Assembly (NCBI RefSeq): GCF_029846635.1
Contig: NZ_JARVTG010000002.1
Location: 1,281,501 to 1,345,500, forward strand
Direction of reading: 5' to 3'
From: Pokkaliibacter sp. MBI-7
GTDB lineage: Bacteria > Pseudomonadota > Gammaproteobacteria > Pseudomonadales > Balneatricaceae
DNA: 64,000 nucleotides
Shown: positions 52,508-60,710 of the stretch, one piece after another
Layout of the letters: every line of letters begins with the position of its first letter
Numbering within the stretch: position 1 is the first letter of the stretch
Position numbers and translations under genes: made by a program
Notes under the pieces: model-generated
The model's database searches: none
Told to the model about the DNA's origin: nothing
What the model saw: only the letters and a program-made list of their open reading frames with translations

Positions 52508-52834
52508 TCAGTTCGCCAAGACCTGCCCTGCACGGCAATGGCCGTCAGGGTCGAGCACCTCCACTTCCAGATTACTGAGCGGAATGATGCGGCAGGCCAG
52601 TACCGTACCCTGTTGCTGCTCGCGCTCGCTGATCTGACTGCGACTCATACGACCACAGCGAAAAGCACCGGACACCACGCGAATCTTGCAGATGCCGCAA
52701 CCACCGTTGCGACAGCCCACCGCAATACACTGCTGACCCGTCAGCTCCATCCCTCGCAGCAGCGGCTTGCCTTCCGGCACCTCGAAACTGGCGTTATGGG
52801 TCAGGTCATGGATGCGATGGACACAGCCTGTCAC
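52508..52834 (-). CDS. dmpQ: Plant-type [2Fe-2S] ferredoxin reactivating the dioxygenase
   Basis: A 108-residue ferredoxin. Cysteines 41, 46, 49 and 81 have the CX4CX2C...C spacing of chloroplast-type clusters, in the segment VGCRNGGCGICK. Such XylT/DmpQ proteins reduce the oxidised iron of catechol 2,3-dioxygenase after attack by substituted catechols, and the dioxygenase gene follows directly. The start codon is GTG, overlapping the dmpF stop as GTGA. Confidence 0.92.
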   Translation of the reverse strand: MTGCVHRIHDLTHNASFEVPEGKPLLRGMELTGQQCIAVGCRNGGCGICKIRVVSGAFRCGRMSRSQISEREQQQGTVLACRIIPLSNLEVEVLDPDGHCRAGQVLAN

Positions 52835-53784
52835 GAACGTACTCCGGCACCGGCAGCAAAGCGTTCAGCACAGGCCAGCGCCGCCGAGGTCATGATGTCG
52901 AGGTTGCCTGCATAGGCAGGCAGGTAGTGTGCGGCGCCTTCCACTTCGAGGAATACCGAAGTTTTCAGGCCTGTCGTCGGCCCGATACCCGGTACGTTGA
53001 CCGGCTGTGTAATCTCCTCGAACTGCACTTTCTGTTTGAGGCGATAGCCCGGCACATAGCTCTGTACCCTGTCGACCATGCGGGCAATGCTGCGCTCAAT
53101 GGCCGCGGTGTCCGCCATGTCACTGAGTACAAACACGCTGTCACGCATGATCAGCGGCGGCTCTGCCGGGTTGAGGACGATGATGGCCTTGCCTTTGCGG
53201 GCACCACCGAGCTTTTCGATGGCCTGACTGGTGGTCTCGGTAAACTCATCAATATTGGCGCGGGTGCCGGGGCCAGCCGACCGGCTGGAGATGGAGGCAA
53301 TGATCTCGGCGTAATGCACCGCGGCGACATCCGCCACCGCTCTCACCATGGGGATGGTCGCCTGCCCGCCACAGGTGACCATGTTGATGTTCGGTGCCTG
53401 CAGCTCCGCATCGATATTGATGGCAGGGATGACATAGGGGCCAATGGCCGCCGGTGTCAGGTCAATCACCTTAATACCATGCTGCTGCAGCAAGGCATTG
53501 TGGCGGGCATGGGCCGATGCCGAGGTGGCATCAAAAACGATGCGGATATCGCTGAATTCCGGCAGTGCCAGCAGCCCCTCAATACCGTCTGCGGTGGTTG
53601 CCACGCCCATGCGGCTGGCCCGCGCCAGCCCGTCAGAAGCAGGGTCAATCCCCACCATGGCTCCCATCGCCAGATGCTTGCCGTGGCGCAGTACCTTGAT
53701 CATCAGATCGGTGCCAATGTTGCCCGAGCCGATGATGGCCACTTTCTGTTGTGCCAGGCCCGATGGTGAAGTAGCGGCGTTCAT
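52831..53784 (-). CDS. dmpF: Acetaldehyde dehydrogenase (acetylating)
   Basis: A 317-residue CoA-acylating acetaldehyde dehydrogenase. The NAD-binding GSGNIGTD lies at residues 19-26 and the catalytic Cys138 is in NMVTCGGQ. It turns acetaldehyde from the aldolase into acetyl-CoA. The two enzymes form a channelling complex in DmpFG. AAAGGAGA precedes the ATG. Its stop overlaps the start of the ferredoxin gene. Confidence 0.95.
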   Translation of the reverse strand: MNAATSPSGLAQQKVAIIGSGNIGTDLMIKVLRHGKHLAMGAMVGIDPASDGLARASRMGVATTADGIEGLLALPEFSDIRIVFDATSASAHARHNALLQQHGIKVIDLTPAAIGPYVIPAINIDAELQAPNINMVTCGGQATIPMVRAVADVAAVHYAEIIASISSRSAGPGTRANIDEFTETTSQAIEKLGGARKGKAIIVLNPAEPPLIMRDSVFVLSDMADTAAIERSIARMVDRVQSYVPGYRLKQKVQFEEITQPVNVPGIGPTTGLKTSVFLEVEGAAHYLPAYAGNLDIMTSAALACAERFAAGAGVRS

Positions 53785-53847
53785 GGAATCTCCTTTGTAT
53801 TTTTTCTCGAATCCGAACTGAAGAGCGGTTCAACCGCAGACCGGTGC

Positions 53848-54039
53848 CTACCGCCCGCGCTGCTTGGCCGTCTCGCCCGCGATGCCAAAATCGGTATTGG
53901 GAATCTCATGGATGATGACCCGCACGGACTCGATCGGCGCGCCGATGGACTCCACCGCCGCATGAGTCAGGGCGGCGATCAGCTTCGCCTTCTGCTCTTC
54001 CGTTCGGCCTTCAATCAGATGAACCTGCATGATGGGCAT
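53848..54039 (-). CDS. dmpI: 4-oxalocrotonate tautomerase
   Basis: A 63-residue protein (after Met removal 62) with the catalytic Pro1 in MPIMQVHLIEGR, Arg11 and Arg39 at their usual places. It converts 2-hydroxymuconate to its oxo tautomer in the meta pathway. The start at 54039 is fixed by the need for an N-terminal proline and by GGAGG upstream; a longer frame exists but cannot give the catalytic residue. It lies between the decarboxylase and the acetaldehyde dehydrogenase genes. Confidence 0.94.
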   Translation of the reverse strand: MPIMQVHLIEGRTEEQKAKLIAALTHAAVESIGAPIESVRVIIHEIPNTDFGIAGETAKQRGR

Positions 54040-54052
54040 GGTGCTACCTCCG

Positions 54053-54856
54053 TCAGATAAAACGCATGGAAACGCTACCCAGATGCTGGTAGCGCACAGT
54101 GATGTCATCGCCTGCTGCGACACTGATGGCCTCGGTGGCACCGCCGGTCAGAATCAGGGTGCCTGCCGGAATATGGCGACCCCGGCTGCCGAGCATATTG
54201 GCCAGCATGGCCACACTTTGGGCCGGATGACCAAGCACCGCCGCCGCCGAGGCAGCAGCGACCATTTCGCCGTTTTTGTACATCACCACGCCCAGATTTT
54301 TCAGATCGATGCCTTCGGGATTGCGGTGACTGCCGCCCAGCACATAGCGGGCAGACGAGGTGTTGTCGGCAATGACGCTCTTCAGATCAAAACGGAAGTC
54401 CTTGTAGCGAGAGTCGATGACCTCTACTGCTGGCAGGATGAAGTCAGTAGCGGCAAGCACTGCAGCAACACTGCAGCCGGGGCCGGACAGCGGCGCTCGC
54501 GTAACGAAGGCGATTTCGGCTTCCACCTTGGGATGGATCAGGCTGGCAGTATCGATCACGCCGCCGTCCGCAATGCTGCCGTAATCGGTGATAAAGCCGT
54601 GAATGGGAGTGGTCACCCCCATCTGCTTCATCTTGGCGTGGGAGGTCAGGCCCATCTTCAGCCCGGCGATTCGCACACCACGCTGCTCCTTGATGGCGCG
54701 AATGGCATCCTGAATGTCATAGGCGTCATCCCAGCTCATATCGGGGTAGTCATCGGTGATCTTGACGACGTCACGGCATTCCATTTCAGCCGCTTCAAGA
54801 TGACGGGCCAGCTGACTGATCGTTGCTTGATTCAGAGTGGCTTGATTCAGACTCAT
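54053..54856 (-). CDS. dmpH: 4-oxalocrotonate decarboxylase
   Basis: A 267-residue enzyme of the hydratase/decarboxylase family. GLKMGLTSHAKMKQMGV, IHPKVEAEIAFVT and EVIDSRYKDFRFDL align with DmpH rather than DmpE. It decarboxylates 4-oxalocrotonate to 2-oxopent-4-enoate and acts in complex with the hydratase encoded upstream. The first codons include a 15-bp duplication giving LNQATLNQAT. It lies 11 bases after dmpE. Confidence 0.93.
   Translation of the reverse strand: MSLNQATLNQATISQLARHLEAAEMECRDVVKITDDYPDMSWDDAYDIQDAIRAIKEQRGVRIAGLKMGLTSHAKMKQMGVTTPIHGFITDYGSIADGGVIDTASLIHPKVEAEIAFVTRAPLSGPGCSVAAVLAATDFILPAVEVIDSRYKDFRFDLKSVIADNTSSARYVLGGSHRNPEGIDLKNLGVVMYKNGEMVAAASAAAVLGHPAQSVAMLANMLGSRGRHIPAGTLILTGGATEAISVAAGDDITVRYQHLGSVSMRFI
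54825..54854. repeat. 15-bp tandem duplication at the dmpH start
   Basis: Two adjacent copies of GCTTGATTCAGA plus three bases encode the repeated LNQAT near the N-terminus of DmpH. The copies differ at two positions. Confidence 0.8.
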
Positions 54857-54867
54857 TGCAGTACTCC

Positions 54868-55656
54868 TTACACAAAACGCACAGCACAGGAACCCATGCC
54901 GCCCATACTGACCCGAACGTTCTGCCCCGCCCTGACCGGCAGCATGGTGCCGAGGGAGCCAGAGAGAATGACCTCGCCCGCCTTCAGGCTCATATCCAGG
55001 CGCCCGAGCGTATTAGCCAGCCAGGCAACAGCATTGGCAGGATGGCCAAGTGCTGCCGCACCTGCCCCGGTGGCGACCACTTCGCCGTTCATTTCCAGGG
55101 TCATACCCACCACAGACAGGTCGATATTGCGCGGATCGACAGCGGTATCGCCCAGTACGAACAGCGCCGATGAGGCGTTGTCGGCCACGGTGTCTTCAAT
55201 GCGGATTTTCCAGTCCTGAATCCGTGAATCGACGATCTCAATGCATGGCATCACGAACTCGGTCGCTCGCAGCACATCCGCCACCGTCACGCCGGGGCCA
55301 CACAGGTCGTGCCTGAGCACAAAGGCCAGCTCACCTTCGACCTTGGGAGCGATCAGTTCGCTGACCGCCACGGCAGCACCGTCATCACGCAGCATGGCAG
55401 AGGTCAGGTGGCCAAAATCCGGCTGATCCACCCTGAGCAGATCCATCACGGTCTGACTGGTCACGCCGATTTTCTTGCCAATAACCCGTTCTCCGTCGGC
55501 ATCGATACGGCGTGCCAGCACGCTGAGCTGCAACTGGTAGGCATCCACCAGCGTCATCTGCGGGAAACGTTCACTGAGGGGAGAAATGGCTTCAGCCTTG
55601 CGCAGTGACTGGTACAGCTCGTCACTCAGCTGATCAAAGGGAAGTGCTTGCTTCAT
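54868..55656 (-). CDS. dmpE: 2-oxopent-4-enoate hydratase
   Basis: A 262-residue hydratase that adds water to 2-oxopent-4-enoate to make 4-hydroxy-2-oxovalerate. GKKIGVTSQTVMDLLRVDQPDFG, APKVEGELAFVL and EIVDSRIQDWKI match DmpE/MhpD. The start at 55656 gives the family length of about 261 residues; the GAGG upstream is distant and weak. It is the first gene of the minus-strand meta operon, divergent from the LysR regulator. Confidence 0.94.
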   Translation of the reverse strand: MKQALPFDQLSDELYQSLRKAEAISPLSERFPQMTLVDAYQLQLSVLARRIDADGERVIGKKIGVTSQTVMDLLRVDQPDFGHLTSAMLRDDGAAVAVSELIAPKVEGELAFVLRHDLCGPGVTVADVLRATEFVMPCIEIVDSRIQDWKIRIEDTVADNASSALFVLGDTAVDPRNIDLSVVGMTLEMNGEVVATGAGAAALGHPANAVAWLANTLGRLDMSLKAGEVILSGSLGTMLPVRAGQNVRVSMGGMGSCAVRFV

Positions 55657-55803
55657 GGCAACGGCCTCGTCGTGCGCCCTGTCAGGGCAGAACGACACAG
55701 ATGGTTAATTGTTTTGTCGGGTGGATTGCCCGCTTGTTTTCGCCTGTTAAGCTACGTTAAAAACAATCAACAATGCCGTCTAATGCTGTTTTCTTACCAA
55801 GCA

Positions 55804-55818
55804 ATGCCTTTTAGGCAT
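55804..55818. promoter_or_regulatory. LysR-type binding box between dmpE and the regulator
   Basis: ATGCC and GGCAT flank TTTTA. The 15-base dyad contains the T-N11-A arrangement of LysR recognition sites (T at 55805, A at 55817). It lies 35 bases upstream of the regulator gene and about 150 bases from dmpE, where a LysR activator would be expected to bind. Confidence 0.65.
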
Positions 55819-55852
55819 CATTCATTCTGCAGCATGGGCATGAGGAGAGACT

Positions 55853-56749
55853 ATGGAACTGCGCCAGCTACGCTATTTCATCGCGGTGGCGGAAGAGCTG
55901 AACTTCAACCGCGCGGCTGAGCGGCTGCATATCACCCAGCCAGCCCTGAGCAGACAGATTCAGCAGCTGGAGGACAGCATCCCGGCGATGCTGTTCGAGC
56001 GCAGCTCCAAACGGGTGGATCTGACCGAAGCCGGACGCAACTTCTACCATCACGCCCTGCGCATCGTCAGTGAGCTGCAGGCGGCAGCGCGGGAATCACG
56101 CCTGCTGTCACAGGGCCAGCAGGGGACGCTGGCCATCGGCATCTTCGGCTCGTCGATACTCGATCTGGTACCGCAGGTGCTGAAGCAGTTCGCGGCCCGC
56201 TATCCCGACGTCAATGTCGCACTGCACCCAATGGATAAAGACATGCAGATTCAGGCGTTACGGGAGCGCAGGCTGACGGTGGGCTTCAACCGGCTGGTCC
56301 CCGCCGAGCCCGATATTGAGCAGGAATATGTGCGCACGGAGCCGCTGATGATCGCGATGGCCGATACCCATCCGCTGGCCGACGCCGACAGCATCCGTAT
56401 GGAAGAGATTCTGCAGCAGCCGCTGATTCTGTATCCGCGTGGTGTACGCCGCAGTCTGGTGATGCAGGTGTTCAAGCTGTTTGACGAATACGATGCAACC
56501 CCGGTAGTCGCGCAGGAAGTCACCGATGTCACGACCGCTGTAGCACTGGTAGCAGGCGGGCTGGGGATCAGCATTCTGCCGCGTGCGGCCAGCAACCTGC
56601 GCTTACCCGGCGTGGTCTACAAACCGCTGATTTCCCGGGGTGAAACGATTAACTCTTCCATCGAACTGATCTGCATGTATCGCCGTGGCGACACATCCCC
56701 CATCCTGAACGGCTTTTTGCAGATTTTGCGTACTTTTTCCGATAAATAA
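55853..56749 (+). CDS. LysR-family regulator of the meta-cleavage operon
   Basis: A 298-residue LysR regulator. MELRQLRYFIAVAEELNFNRAAERLHITQPALSRQIQ is the winged helix-turn-helix of the CatM/BenM branch, cited to its first part only for type. That branch responds to aromatic breakdown products. It is divergent from dmpE, with a T-N11-A dyad between, so it very probably activates the operon. AGGAGAG precedes the ATG. Confidence 0.88.
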   Translation: MELRQLRYFIAVAEELNFNRAAERLHITQPALSRQIQQLEDSIPAMLFERSSKRVDLTEAGRNFYHHALRIVSELQAAARESRLLSQGQQGTLAIGIFGSSILDLVPQVLKQFAARYPDVNVALHPMDKDMQIQALRERRLTVGFNRLVPAEPDIEQEYVRTEPLMIAMADTHPLADADSIRMEEILQQPLILYPRGVRRSLVMQVFKLFDEYDATPVVAQEVTDVTTAVALVAGGLGISILPRAASNLRLPGVVYKPLISRGETINSSIELICMYRRGDTSPILNGFLQILRTFSDK

Positions 56750-57089
56750 GGCGCTACTTCGGCCATGGTGGCGCTACCCCAAAAATACACCAGCCCGCCC
56801 GCAGGGGTGGGTACCCGCACACTCGCCCCCTGTAAGATCAGCCACTACGACTACTTGCACCGGCGTGGTTATGCCCTTACCATGCGCACACTTTTTATCC
56901 ACCCCGCTGACCAAGGAGGACACACCATGACTCATACAACGCTTTCATCCTTCGCAGGTCGCGGCCGGTAAGCAGCTGATTCTCCAGCCCCTCTTTTCCC
57001 GCTTACTATCACTGGTATAACCAGCCCGCCCGGTCGCACTGACCTGCCCACACCTTATTGATTCACTCTTTGCAAAAGGAATGGGTGAC
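56750..57089. other. Leader region upstream of rtcB2
   Basis: A 340-base stretch between the LysR gene and rtcB2. It holds a 14-codon ORF with a strong ribosome-binding site (56927-56971), a small hairpin CTGGT/ACCAG near 57012-57024 and a GTAAGC/GCTTAC pair whose left arm covers the mini-ORF stop. No sigma-54 promoter of the kind used by rtcBA was recognised. Confidence 0.45.
56927..56971 (+). CDS. 14-residue leader ORF upstream of rtcB2
   Basis: The ORF reads MTHTTLSSFAGRGR and stops. It is preceded by AAGGAGGACACACC, a near-ideal Shine-Dalgarno at correct spacing and stronger than that of rtcB2 itself. The stop lies about 118 bases before the rtcB2 ATG. An inverted repeat starting at the stop codon suggests a translational attenuation arrangement. 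That it is translated is inferred. Confidence 0.45.
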   Translation: MTHTTLSSFAGRGR

Positions 57090-58241
57090 ATGGGCAATTC
57101 AGTCCAACTGTTATCTGATCGTGTTTCGCTGATCGCCTCCAACGACACCTGGATGGAAGGCACAGCTATTCAACAACTGCTTAAAACCGCCGAACTGCCT
57201 CACATGCACAGAGTCGCAGGCATGCCTGATCTGCATCCCGGGCGCGGCTATCCGGTCGGTGCGGCCTTTTTCAGCGTCGGCCACATCTACCCTGCGCTGG
57301 TCGGCAATGACATCGGCTGCGGCATGGGCCTGTGGCAAACCGACCTGCCGCTGCACAAGGTCAATATCGACAAGCTCAGCAAGCGACTGGACGACGTCGA
57401 GCAACCGCTGGATGACAGCTGGAGCGATCTGCTTAAGCAACGCAAGCAGGATCAGGCCATCCACTGCGATGCGTTTGATTCCTCCCTTGGCACCATCGGT
57501 GGCGGCAATCACTTCGCCGAGTTTCAGGCCATTGATGACGTCTTCGACAGCATTGCGCTGGAGGCGCTGGGGCTTGAACGCAAACGCCTGCTGTTGCTGG
57601 TGCATTCCGGCTCCCGTGGCCTCGGCCAGCGCATCCTGACCGAGCATGTCAGCCGCTTTAACCATCAGGGGCTGGCCGCCGGGAGCGCCGGGTTTGACGA
57701 CTACCTGCAACAGCATGATCAGGCGGTACGCTGGGCAGAACTGAATCGGGAAATGATTGCCCGACGCTTTCTGCAGGCCATCCGTGCTGAGGGCGAAGTG
57801 CTGTTCGACATCAACCACAATCTGGTCAGCAGCAAAACACTGGACGGCACGGCAGGCTGGTTACACCGCAAAGGCGCGACCCCGGCCGATCAGGGTCTGG
57901 TGGTGATTCCCGGTTCACGGGGTGACCACACCTATCTGGTCAAACCGCGGGACTCCGCCGTCGGGCTGTATTCTCTGGCTCATGGCGCTGGTCGCAAATG
58001 GCAACGGGGTGACTGCAAGGCACGGCTGAGCCACAAGTACAGCCGTGACGAGCTGTACCGTACCGCCTTCGGCAGTCTGGTGATCTGCGGTGACCGCACC
58101 CTGCTGTACGATGAGGCACCACAGGCTTACAAGCCCTGCCTGTCGATCATCGAAGCCTTGCAGGATGCCGGGTTGATCGACGTCGTCGCCCGGCTCAAGC
58201 CAGTGCTGACATTCAAAACCCACGGGGAGTGCAGCGCATGA
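57090..58241 (+). CDS. rtcB2: RNA ligase RtcB, RtcB2 type of the PrfH-linked group
   Basis: A 383-residue RtcB ligase. The Mn/GTP site is visible: NDIGCG with Cys77, GTIGGGNHFAEF near 134-145, HSGSRGLG near 172-179, PGSRGDHTYLVK near 274-285 and the guanylylated His298 in SLAHGAGRKW. RtcB joins 2',3'-cyclic phosphate and 5'-OH RNA ends. This form is shorter than RtcB1 and is followed by prfH, a pair reported to repair 16S rRNA cut by colicin E3-type nucleases. The ATG at 57090 has AAAGGA 9 bases upstream; the ATG at 57081 lies directly on that site. No archease gene is present. Confidence 0.93.
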   Translation: MGNSVQLLSDRVSLIASNDTWMEGTAIQQLLKTAELPHMHRVAGMPDLHPGRGYPVGAAFFSVGHIYPALVGNDIGCGMGLWQTDLPLHKVNIDKLSKRLDDVEQPLDDSWSDLLKQRKQDQAIHCDAFDSSLGTIGGGNHFAEFQAIDDVFDSIALEALGLERKRLLLLVHSGSRGLGQRILTEHVSRFNHQGLAAGSAGFDDYLQQHDQAVRWAELNREMIARRFLQAIRAEGEVLFDINHNLVSSKTLDGTAGWLHRKGATPADQGLVVIPGSRGDHTYLVKPRDSAVGLYSLAHGAGRKWQRGDCKARLSHKYSRDELYRTAFGSLVICGDRTLLYDEAPQAYKPCLSIIEALQDAGLIDVVARLKPVLTFKTHGECSA

Positions 58242-58867
58242 TTCTGTTGCAACTCTCCGCCGGTCAGGGGCCGGATGAATGCGCCCGTGCCGTTGCGCTG
58301 GCTGCCGAAGTGCTGCAAAAGCAGGCCGCCAGACTGACCATCAGCGTGACCGAGCTGGAACGTGTTGCCGGGCAAAAGCCCGGTTGCCTCAAATCCATCC
58401 TGTTTGAAGTATCAGGGCTAGATGCATCGGGGCCAGATGCCATGTCATGGGCGCAGCAATGGAGTGGCGCCATGCAATGGATCTGCGAAAGCCCCTATCG
58501 CCCCGGCCATAAACGCAAGAACTGGTTTTTCAGTGGCCAGCTTTATACTCTGGATGACCTGCACATGGACGAGCAGATCAGCTACAAAGCCTGTCGCGCG
58601 TCCGGCCCCGGCGGGCAGCACGTCAACAAAACCGAGTCGGCCATTCAGGCCACTCATGTACAGACCGGCCTGACGGTGCATATCGCCAGCGAACGCAGCC
58701 AGCACGCCAACAAGCGACTGGCCCGGGCGCTGCTGATACACAAACTGGCTGAGCGGCAAAGTGAGCAGCAGGCCCGGCAGGAACAGCAACGCTGGAGCCA
58801 GCATCAGGCCGTGCAGCGCGGCGATGCCGTGCGGGTATTTCGGGGTAGTGGATTCAAGGCGGAGTGA
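58238..58867 (+). CDS. prfH: Peptide chain release factor homologue PrfH
   Basis: A 209-residue class I release-factor-like protein lacking the codon-recognition domain of RF1/RF2. The catalytic GGQ lies at residues 125-127 in ASGPGGQHVNKTESA, so it can hydrolyse peptidyl-tRNA, and the basic, glutamine-rich C-terminus is typical. It frees the peptide from ribosomes stalled by decoding-centre damage so that RtcB2 can reseal the rRNA. Its ATG overlaps the rtcB2 stop (ATGA), ensuring coupled synthesis. Confidence 0.93.
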   Translation: MILLQLSAGQGPDECARAVALAAEVLQKQAARLTISVTELERVAGQKPGCLKSILFEVSGLDASGPDAMSWAQQWSGAMQWICESPYRPGHKRKNWFFSGQLYTLDDLHMDEQISYKACRASGPGGQHVNKTESAIQATHVQTGLTVHIASERSQHANKRLARALLIHKLAERQSEQQARQEQQRWSQHQAVQRGDAVRVFRGSGFKAE

Positions 58868-58905
58868 ATATGCAGGAAGAGCGTGTTCACGAGCGGCAGT
58901 GATAA

Positions 58906-59685
58906 CTAGCCTCTGAACCACCACTGCGGCACACCGGCCTCCGGGTGTCGCAGTGCAATCAGATCCGCACCGTAGGTTGTTTCAATATGACTTCCCTCCA
59001 GCAGGCCGTGTGCCGACCCCATATAACGCATTCGCCCCTGTTGCAGTAGCAGCAGGCGGTCGCCGTAGAGTGCCGCCAGATTCACATCGTGAATAACGCA
59101 GAGGATGCCGAGCCCCTGATCACGCAGTCGTTGCAGCAGGCGCAGTACCTTCTGCTGATGCAGTAAATCCAGTGCCGCCAGCGGCTCATCCAGCAGCAGA
59201 TAACGACCCTGCAACGAGCCACCGTCCGCACGCAGCTGCACCAGCATGCGCGCCACCTGCACCCGTTGCTGCTCACCGCCTGACAGCTGCAGATAATTGC
59301 GCCGGTGCATGTCGCCAAGGCCCACGTCGGCCAGTGCCGCCTCGGTCAGTTGCTGACGCTGACGCGCCGACAGCTGCCAGGGTGTCAGCCCCAGCTGCAC
59401 CACTTCCTGTACCTGCAGGGCAAAGGGAATATGCACCTGCTGGGTCAGTACGGCACGCTTGCGCGCCAGCTCCTGCAACGGCCATTCAGGCAGCATTACA
59501 CCGTCCAGCGCGACCTGCCCAACATCCGGTTGCAATGCCCCTGACAGGCATTTCAGTAACGTGGATTTACCTGCGCCATTGGGGCCGAGCACCATCAGCA
59601 GCTCACCGGGATGCAGCGCCATGGAAATATCCGCCAGCAGCACCTTACCCGGGCGGGTCACGCCCAGATCATCAGCACTCAGCAT
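58906..59685 (-). CDS. hmuV: Heme ABC transporter ATP-binding protein
   Basis: A 259-residue ATPase of the HmuV/FecE branch. Walker A GPNGAGKST lies at residues 34-42, the signature at QLSGGEQQRVQVARML and Walker B at LLLDEPLAALD. It powers import of heme through the HmuU permease. GGAGAATCG lies before the ATG, which overlaps the hmuU stop (TGATG). It is the last gene of the heme operon. Confidence 0.93.
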   Translation of the reverse strand: MLSADDLGVTRPGKVLLADISMALHPGELLMVLGPNGAGKSTLLKCLSGALQPDVGQVALDGVMLPEWPLQELARKRAVLTQQVHIPFALQVQEVVQLGLTPWQLSARQRQQLTEAALADVGLGDMHRRNYLQLSGGEQQRVQVARMLVQLRADGGSLQGRYLLLDEPLAALDLLHQQKVLRLLQRLRDQGLGILCVIHDVNLAALYGDRLLLLQQGRMRYMGSAHGLLEGSHIETTYGADLIALRHPEAGVPQWWFRG

Positions 59686-60710
59686 CACGATTCTCCACGC
59701 ATGGATTTGAACAATAACCAGAGGAAAAACGGCCCGCCCAGCAGACTAGTGACCAGCCCCACCGGCAATTCGGCAGGAATCACCAGCAGCCGGGCCAGCG
59801 TATCGGCCGCCGCCAGCAGACTGGCACCAAGCAAGGTGGCGCAGGGCATCACCATGCGGTTGTCAGCACCGAGCATCAGCCGGACCAGATGAGGCACCAT
59901 CAGGCCAACAAAGCCGATCAGCCCGGCAAAGGCAACGGTGATGCCTACGCACAGGGCCGTCAGCACCACCAGCTTGCGTTTGAGCTGCTCGACATGAATG
60001 CCGAGGTAGCCTGCCTCTTCCTCGCCCAGCAGCAGCACGTTGAGCTTCGCCGACTGCCATAGCAGAAAGGCCAGCGAGGGCATCAGCAGGGTGGCCATTA
60101 CCGCGACCTGCTGCCAGCGCGCGCCACCGAGATTGCCCATGGCCCAGAACGTCAGGGCACGCAGTTGCTGATCGTCACTGATATAGGTAAGCAGGCCGGT
60201 TGCCGCCCCCGCCAGCGCGTTGATGGCAATGCCCGCCAGCAGCAGGTGCAGTACCGATACCTGCCCCTGACGCTTGGCCAGACGGAAGATCAGCAGGCAG
60301 GTCAGCACGGCACCACTAAAGGCGGCCAGACTTTGCAGATAGGATTGCGCCCAGAACGGCAGCGGAATCAGCGAGGTATCGAGCGCAGGCAGCAGCACAA
60401 TCAGCAGCCCTACGGCGACTGAGGCGCCTGAGGCGATGCCCAGCAGGCCCGGATCCGCCAGGGGATTGCGGAACAGCGCCTGCATTACCGTACCGGATAC
60501 GGCCAGAGCCGCACCGACCAGCAACGCCATGATCAGCCGCGGCAGACGCACCTGTAGCAGAATCTGCCAGTCAGCCTCGCTCAGATGCGCGCTGAACAGC
60601 TGATGCCAGCCAATGTTGTACGCTCCCTGACTCAGAGCGAACACACTGACCAGCAACAACAACGCCAGCAGTACCGGCAGAGGGATACGGTGGTCTACCG
60701 GGCTGTTCAT
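59685..60710 (-). CDS. hmuU: Heme ABC transporter permease
   Basis: A 341-residue FecCD-family permease with about ten helices. VRLPRLIMALLVGAALAVSG near the start, NPLADPGLLGIASGASV and GLIGFVGLMVPHLVR are the family marks. It forms the membrane channel for heme with HmuV and HmuT. Its ATG overlaps the hmuT stop. Confidence 0.94.
   Translation of the reverse strand: MNSPVDHRIPLPVLLALLLLVSVFALSQGAYNIGWHQLFSAHLSEADWQILLQVRLPRLIMALLVGAALAVSGTVMQALFRNPLADPGLLGIASGASVAVGLLIVLLPALDTSLIPLPFWAQSYLQSLAAFSGAVLTCLLIFRLAKRQGQVSVLHLLLAGIAINALAGAATGLLTYISDDQQLRALTFWAMGNLGGARWQQVAVMATLLMPSLAFLLWQSAKLNVLLLGEEEAGYLGIHVEQLKRKLVVLTALCVGITVAFAGLIGFVGLMVPHLVRLMLGADNRMVMPCATLLGASLLAAADTLARLLVIPAELPVGLVTSLLGGPFFLWLLFKSMRGES

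Noticed and set aside
54053..54141. Longer 97-codon version of the tautomerase gene
   Set aside because: The catalytic residue must be an N-terminal proline after Met removal, which fixes the start at 54039; the extension overlaps dmpH out of frame.
56765..56971. A 68-codon frame containing the mini-ORF
   Set aside because: Its upstream start lacks a ribosome-binding site and its first part is proline-rich noise; only the last 14 codons, with their own strong Shine-Dalgarno, are plausible.
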